Below are positions 59,678 through 64,000 of a stretch of 64,000 bases of DNA, in pieces. Every line of letters begins with the position of its first letter. Positions within the stretch are counted from its first letter, which is position 1. A program made the position numbers and the translations under genes. The stretch comes from Dictyobacter aurantiacus (lineage in GTDB: Bacteria > Chloroflexota > Ktedonobacteria > Ktedonobacterales > Ktedonobacteraceae): NCBI RefSeq assembly GCF_003967515.1, contig NZ_BIFQ01000001.1:3410001-3474000 (forward strand), read 5' to 3'. The notes beneath the pieces were generated by a model. The model did no database searches and was not told the origin of the DNA. It saw only the letters and a program-made list of their open reading frames with translations.

Positions 59678-60898
59678 ATGTCGGCTACCCCCTCTTATTC
59701 TTATGAAGAGCTGCAGCGCCGTCGGACGCGGCAGGCATCTGTCCTCCTGACCCCCGATATCTACGATTGGTATGAGCAGATGATGGCCTCGCACGATCTC
59801 TACTATGACGAGACGCGCGCCTCCTGGCTGTTGTTTCGCTATGAAGATGTAATGCGTGTTTTGCAGGACACCAGGACGTTCTCATCGCAGCGCACCACCA
59901 ATCCCGATGGCAGTGTTGATCCCATCGCCAGCGGTGGCATTCTGGGCATGGACCCGCCGCGCCATCGTCAGTTGCGTTCGCTGATTTCAATGGCCTTTAC
60001 CCCTCGTGCTATCGCGCAGCTGGAGCCGCGTATCCGCGCCATCGTTAATGATCTGCTGGATCATGTGGGGGACGAGGATGGTATGGATGCCATCAACGAC
60101 CTGGCCTTTCCGCTGCCGATCATCGTGATCGCGGAACTGCTCGGCGTACCGGCCAGCGATCGAGAGCAGTTCCGCCAGTGGTCGAGTGATTTTGTGGGAA
60201 CCGACTACGCGCTGCGCCTGGCGACCTCTAAAAAGATTGCTGCCTATTTCCAGGCGTTAGTAGAGCAACGCCGCAGGCAGCCAGGTGAGGACCTGGTGTC
60301 TGAACTCATCCGCGCGGAGATTGATGGTGAGCGTCTGCCCGCGCCCGATATTCTGGGCACCTGCCTGCTGCTGCTGATCGCTGGCCACGAAACCACCACC
60401 GGCCTGATCGGCAATGCGATTGTGTGCCTGGATGAGCATGCGGAGGCGAAGCAGGAACTGCTGGCGCATCCCGAACTGTTGCCATCGGCGATCGAGGAGG
60501 TGCTACGCTATCGGGCGGTTGTACATACCATACCGCGTATTGTCGCCGTCGATACGATGTTGTGTGGACAGGAGATCAAGGCGGGAAACCTGCTGTTGCC
60601 CCTCTTCGCCGCCGCGAACCTGGACAGCAGGCAGTTTCCCGATCCTGGCACCTTTGATATCCGGCGCGACCCCAATCGGCACCTGGGCTTTGGCTATGGC
60701 ATCCATTTCTGCCTGGGCGCGCCGCTGGCCCGCCTGGAGACGCGCATCGCCCTTTCCGCCTTGCTCGAACGCTTTCCCAACTTCCATAGGCGACACGCGG
60801 GGCAATTGGAGCTCAGACCCAGTTCATTCATCTATGGATTGAAGCAGTTACCTATCGTCTTTGAGAGCGTGTCTGATTCTCATGATCATCGCCTGTAG
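59678..60898 (+). CDS. Cytochrome P450
   Basis: 406 residues. The I-helix LLLIAGHETTTG, the K-helix ExxR in AIEEVLRYR, and the heme loop FGYGIHFCLGAPLA with Cys345 are intact. A soluble bacterial class-I enzyme needing ferredoxin partners not seen here; substrate unknown. AAAGGA seven bases before the ATG supports MSATPSY as start. The last 11 residues (about SVSDSHDHRL) and the stop are encoded by the left end of hairpin element M9, i.e. the original C-terminus has been replaced. Confidence 0.93.
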   Translation: MSATPSYSYEELQRRRTRQASVLLTPDIYDWYEQMMASHDLYYDETRASWLLFRYEDVMRVLQDTRTFSSQRTTNPDGSVDPIASGGILGMDPPRHRQLRSLISMAFTPRAIAQLEPRIRAIVNDLLDHVGDEDGMDAINDLAFPLPIIVIAELLGVPASDREQFRQWSSDFVGTDYALRLATSKKIAAYFQALVEQRRRQPGEDLVSELIRAEIDGERLPAPDILGTCLLLLIAGHETTTGLIGNAIVCLDEHAEAKQELLAHPELLPSAIEEVLRYRAVVHTIPRIVAVDTMLCGQEIKAGNLLLPLFAAANLDSRQFPDPGTFDIRRDPNRHLGFGYGIHFCLGAPLARLETRIALSALLERFPNFHRRHAGQLELRPSSFIYGLKQLPIVFESVSDSHDHRL

Positions 60899-61000
60899 CC
60901 TGGCTGAGTTTTCGCATCGGCGGTGCTCACGAGTCTATGGTGTGTTGGTGCAGCAGGGGCGCGCACGTGTCCCCAACATGACGCAACTCTGACACTCTCT
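60865..61000 (+). mobile_element. Collapsed hairpin element M9
   Basis: The left end GAGCGTGTCTGATTCTCATG begins inside the P450 reading frame, the left flank GGCGGTGCTCACGAGTC follows, and only one stem arm (GTGTTGGTGCAGCAGG) remains before the right flank GCGCGCACGTGTCCCCAACA. Its right end GACGCAACTCTGACACTCTC is identical to the terminal repeat of the adjacent IS. The hairpin and GCGGCCGCG block are deleted. Confidence 0.7.
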
Positions 61001-61020
61001 TAGAGAGTGTCAGAGTTGCG

Positions 61021-61563
61021 TCATAGAGGGGAAGGTGGAGCGAGCCGGATCAGCATGCGTAGGCTTGCTGAGAGCATGATAAAGGCCTCCGAACTAGCTG
61101 GCAAGCCCTCATGATCGCGGCAGAGCCGACGCCAGCGCGTGATCCAGGCAAAGCTGCGCTCCACCACCCAGCGTTTGGGCAACGGCTGGAAGCCCTGGGG
61201 CACGAGCTTGTCCCAATCCACTTCCTCGCCCTCGGGCACTAAGATCCCGCGTTTGGGCACCTTGAAGTGCTTGACCGTCTGCATGCTCCAGCCCAAATGC
61301 AGCTTGAGCCACAGGATCATCTGACCACCATAATGACTATCCCCCCACACCGTCTGCATGCGCGGAAAACGTTCTTGCAGTGGCTGCAATAACGCTTGCC
61401 CTCCTTGCAGATCAGAACACTGGGCTCCCGTGACTTTGATCGCCAGCAGGGAGCCTGCACTATCGACGAGGGCGTGTCGCTTGCGTCCCCACATTTTTTT
61501 TCCCCGCATCGTAGCCCTTCTCCGGACCACGAACCGCACTGCTTTTGATCGATTGGCTATCAA
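61021..61563 (-). CDS. IS5-family transposase, C-terminal part (frame B)
   Basis: Carries the second catalytic Asp in VWGDSHYGG and the Glu in VVERSFAWITRWRRL of the DDE triad. It is in the +1 frame relative to the N-terminal part and has no convincing start of its own, so it is made through a frame change at the A8 tract (61494-61501). The stop codon lies at the edge of the terminal repeat. Without fusion it would be inactive. Confidence 0.85.
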   Translation of the reverse strand: MIANRSKAVRFVVRRRATMRGKKMWGRKRHALVDSAGSLLAIKVTGAQCSDLQGGQALLQPLQERFPRMQTVWGDSHYGGQMILWLKLHLGWSMQTVKHFKVPKRGILVPEGEEVDWDKLVPQGFQPLPKRWVVERSFAWITRWRRLCRDHEGLPASSEAFIMLSASLRMLIRLAPPSPL

Positions 61564-61888
61564 TCACCCCCACGCTGGGTTGGGGATCTCGCCCTTCTTG
61601 CTGGCGCATCTGCATGCGCAGAGCCTCCAAGACCTGGTCCCAGACCCCTTCGCGTTGCCAGCGTCGAAAGTAGCTATGCACCGTGCCATAGGGCGGGAAA
61701 TCGTGGGGCAACGAGCGCCAGGGGCAGCCGCTCCGCAACACGTAGAGAATCGCATTGACGATCATGCGCCGTTCATGATAATGGTAGACCGCCTCGCGAT
61801 GGACGCGAGGAATCAGTGGCTCCAACACGCTCCATTGTTCATCACTCACATCAGATGGATAGGCACGCCATACGGCACGGCTTGGCAT
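61460..61888 (-). CDS. IS5-family transposase, N-terminal part (frame A)
   Basis: 142 residues: the DUF4096-type N-terminal domain (DEQWSVLEPLIP, LRSGCPWRSLPHDFPPY) and the first catalytic Asp in GVIDSQSIKSS. AAAGGAGG lies six bases before the ATG at 61888. It runs past the A8 tract and stops about 35 bases later in the overlap with frame B. Confidence 0.87.
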   Translation of the reverse strand: MPSRAVWRAYPSDVSDEQWSVLEPLIPRVHREAVYHYHERRMIVNAILYVLRSGCPWRSLPHDFPPYGTVHSYFRRWQREGVWDQVLEALRMQMRQQEGRDPQPSVGVIDSQSIKSSAVRGPEKGYDAGKKNVGTQATRPRR

Positions 61889-62296
61889 CGTCACCCTCCT
61901 TTAGAAAACAGACAGGGGCTCACCTCGTGGTTGCCCTCAGTATGGAGGCTTTGGGGGGCCGATGTCAATCTGAAGCAGCGGAGGCGTGTGTTCTTTCCCT
62001 TCTCGCTCCTTTTGGTCTTCCTCCTTCTTTTGTCCTCTCTTCTAAACCCTTCAGTGAGTCGTCATGGCTCCCACTACGACGCAACTCTGACACTCTCTAA
62101 ATGACGAGGGTAATCTATTAGTGTTGTTTCAGAAGGTGAGGAATAAGGGAGTCAAGCAGGGGGGTAAAGGGCATGGATAGGATCACCCTGTCTTTGTGCC
62201 GTGGTGATAGTAACGGTACATTGATAGGATCAATGTGACTCAGCCGGGTCACAGCGAGATTGCAAGCCCGACTCCCTATTTTTAGTGTAATTAAGA

Positions 62297-62342
62297 AAAC
62301 AAGAAGCAAGCAGCATTAACGCTGTTTGCTTCTTGTTTCTGC
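62297..62342 (-). terminator. Terminator of the rhomboid genes
   Basis: An imperfect stem of about 19 bp (arms around AACAAGAAGCAA and TTGCTTCTTGTT) 20 bp past the rhomboid stop, followed on the minus strand by TTTTCTTAATT. The rest of 62098-62362 shows no feature that I can name. Confidence 0.6.
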
Positions 62343-62362
62343 TTTATGGCGAAAAAAGAGAA

Positions 62363-63574
62363 TTAGAAGAAGATGCGCCCACGGCGTGAGCGGGGCATCA
62401 GGATGTAGGCCAGGATCATGCCACCGACGAGGCCGCCGATGTGGGCCCAGACGGCGATGCCCGATCCAGGTGTAAAGCCGAAGACCAGGTTGAGCACTAG
62501 CCAGAAGAGCCACTGTCCAATGACCCCGGTGCCAGCTGCGCCCAGGGCGCGTCGATTGATTAGATAGAACATACCGATGGCGCCAAAGACGCCAAAGATG
62601 GCTCCTGAAGCCCCTACCGCGATGCCATTAGGATCGAGTAGGAGGAAGGCCACGCTACCCAGTAGACCCGATACCAGGTAGATAACCAGGTAGCGCCACT
62701 TGCCATAGATGATCTCAACGCCTCGACCCACAAAGTAGAGCGAGAGCATATTCAGGGCAATATGGTAGATGCTGTTTGGATCATGCAGGAACATAGCGGT
62801 AAAGAGACGCCAATACTCTCCATTGTTCGTGATCAGTGGATTTACCTGCGCGCCATAGATAAAGACAGCATTATCCAGTTTCATCCAGATGTAGATCAGA
62901 ATGTTGATCACGATCAAGGTGATGGTGACCAGGGTTGGATATTGACTTAAAGTAAAACGGGTACGTACCATCTGGTGGCGCATGGGATTGGGCTGTGACC
63001 AGGATGGCGCGGCCATGCGTTGGCGGCTGGCATTCTCCCCGTTGTTTACCTGATTCTCGGTTGGGCTGTTCGCGCCGGGATAGCTGCTGGTCGGTTGAGC
63101 GGTAGGCTTTTGATTTTCCAGGGGAGGGAAGCAGTTTTCAAAACGGCCCCCATACGAGAGACGCGTAGCGCGGGCCCGCGCCAGATTGGCGTCATAATCC
63201 TGTCCGCTGGCGCGCAGCAGGTAAGAGCGCAGAGCGTGCAGGTAGCCGATACCTGGATCGCTCTCGATGGCCTTATCGACGCTTTGCAGGGCGCGATCAT
63301 AGCGACGATCCAGCAGCTCCAACAGCGCCTGGGCCGCCCAGCCCTCCGCGCCACCTTCTGGCTGCAGTTCTTGTACACGGCGACAGGCCATCTGCACTAC
63401 CCCGTAGTTGCCCAGGGCCAGATTGGCCTCTGCCAGGCCCAGGTGTACCTGCGGATTATCGGTTTCCAGCTGAGCTCCATGCGCGTAGGCGATGGCCGCC
63501 TCCCTGCCATTGCCCTGCGCCAGCGCCTGTCTCCCCTGTTCTAGATAGTTTTGGAGTTCCGTTTGTGCTTCCAC
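62363..63574 (-). CDS. Rhomboid intramembrane protease with TPR-like N-terminus
   Basis: 403 residues. The first 130 are helical repeats of TPR type (QGRQALAQGNGREAAIAYAHGA, VHLGLAEANLALGNY). Six or seven membrane helices follow, with the catalytic Ser in GASGAIFGVFGAIG and His in WAHIGGLVGG, and the L1-type WRLFTAMFLH. It cleaves membrane proteins. The GTG start is chosen because GGGAGGA lies six bases before it; an upstream GTG lacks a ribosome site. A second rhomboid gene lies 55 bp upstream on the same strand. Confidence 0.9.
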   Translation of the reverse strand: MEAQTELQNYLEQGRQALAQGNGREAAIAYAHGAQLETDNPQVHLGLAEANLALGNYGVVQMACRRVQELQPEGGAEGWAAQALLELLDRRYDRALQSVDKAIESDPGIGYLHALRSYLLRASGQDYDANLARARATRLSYGGRFENCFPPLENQKPTAQPTSSYPGANSPTENQVNNGENASRQRMAAPSWSQPNPMRHQMVRTRFTLSQYPTLVTITLIVINILIYIWMKLDNAVFIYGAQVNPLITNNGEYWRLFTAMFLHDPNSIYHIALNMLSLYFVGRGVEIIYGKWRYLVIYLVSGLLGSVAFLLLDPNGIAVGASGAIFGVFGAIGMFYLINRRALGAAGTGVIGQWLFWLVLNLVFGFTPGSGIAVWAHIGGLVGGMILAYILMPRSRRGRIFF

Positions 63575-63629
63575 GAGATTTCCTCCCAATATGCCATCGC
63601 TCACGCCGGATATGGCTGGCGCATAACGA

Positions 63630-64000
63630 TTAGTGTCCCAAATGTAAAGCTAAAATAGCAAGTAGTAGTGTACCTAAAATTGTTAAAAGTGCCAAGGGCC
63701 ATCGGCGAGATAGACGATGTGTATCGAGCAATATCTGTTCCGCGCCCGGCCGATAGAGGGGTGTGAACCACCAGCCTAGCAGGCAGCCGCTGATAAATCC
63801 GCCCAGGTGCGCGTTATTATCGACGTTAGCCATCATAAAGCCGAAGCCTAGATTAATCCCGATAATAATGACCAGCCAGAGCAGCGCCATCAGTCCTCCC
63901 CGGGGAAAGGCGCGCCGGTGGATCAGCACAAAGATGCTATAAGCCCCGACCAGTCCAAAGATAGCGCCCGAGGCGCCCACGCTGATGACATCTGGCGCGA
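63630..64000 (-). CDS. Rhomboid intramembrane protease, partial (runs off the window)
   Basis: The C-terminal 123 or so codons are visible. The catalytic Ser is in GASGAIFGLVGAYS and the His in NNAHLGGFISG, with a last membrane helix near the end (LALLTILGTLLLAILALHL). The frame stays open to the window edge, so the start lies outside. It is a tandem paralogue of the next gene. Confidence 0.88.
   Translation of the reverse strand, partial: APDVISVGASGAIFGLVGAYSIFVLIHRRAFPRGGLMALLWLVIIIGINLGFGFMMANVDNNAHLGGFISGCLLGWWFTPLYRPGAEQILLDTHRLSRRWPLALLTILGTLLLAILALHLGH

Larger units (their letters stand above)
61003..62097 (-). mobile_element. IS5-family insertion sequence, apparently complete
   Basis: 1095 bp with perfect 20-bp terminal inverted repeats: GAGAGTGTCAGAGTTGCGTC at 61003-61022 and its complement at 62078-62097. 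TA flanks both sides (61001-61002 and 62098-62099), fitting a 2-bp target duplication of the IS427-like group. Two overlapping frames encode the transposase. The right end of element M9 directly precedes it, giving a 45-bp palindrome at 60979-61023. Confidence 0.88.

Overview
The window looks like a chromosomal segment of a filamentous, actinomycete-like member of the Chloroflexota, most probably class Ktedonobacteria. This is an inference from gene content (many receptor Ser/Thr kinases, an EccC-type type VII secretion ATPase, TIR and WD40/J-domain proteins, an IscB element, mid GC and long intergenic hairpins); no 16S rRNA gene is present to confirm it.

Region 1 (about 1-25.2 kb) is a type VII secretion (T7SS) island. 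Reading leftwards from a divergent promoter region at about 18.2 kb: a TIR/transmembrane/ConA-like protein, a small ESX-like helical protein, a long ESX-type substrate, an inserted IscB element with its guide-RNA region, a WXG100 protein, a YukD-like ubiquitin fold, an EccC-like triple-ATPase motor, two receptor Ser/Thr kinases, a J-domain WD40 protein and two small proteins. Reading rightwards: a vWA-PP2C-kinase phosphorylation triad, a second ESX-like partner, a polymorphic toxin with a C-terminal PD-(D/E)xK-like nuclease, an immunity candidate, a stand-alone degenerate copy of the toxin tip, and a second homologous immunity candidate. The simplest reading is a phospho-regulated toxin delivery system in which triad and kinases gate the EccC motor.

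Region 2 (25.2-47 kb) is mixed housekeeping and stress: AlkA glycosylase; a TetR-controlled ABC-2 exporter; a YyaL-type thioredoxin-fold protein; a universal stress protein; a sigma-like/zinc-finger pair; Dabb and GlsB stress proteins; a MacAB-like efflux operon; an MFS transporter; a histidine phosphatase; a TgpA-like transglutaminase; two proteins of unknown role; a 41-bp tandem repeat; and two tRNA-Ser genes.

Region 3 (47-64 kb) holds a PhyH dioxygenase, rplS-rnhB, rpsT, cystathionine gamma-synthase, an alpha/beta hydrolase, a carotenoid cluster (CruF-like hydratase, glycosyltransferase, acyltransferase, CrtI desaturase), a DUF4288 protein, a cytochrome P450, a complete IS5-family element and two tandem rhomboid proteases.

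Scattered through the intergenic spaces are about nine copies of one hairpin element family (MITE-like). Their flanks are conserved but each copy has a different, perfectly self-complementary stem. Their ends resemble the terminal repeats of the IS5-family element at 61-62 kb. Many convergent gene pairs are separated by unusually long perfect hairpins (20-31 bp arms).
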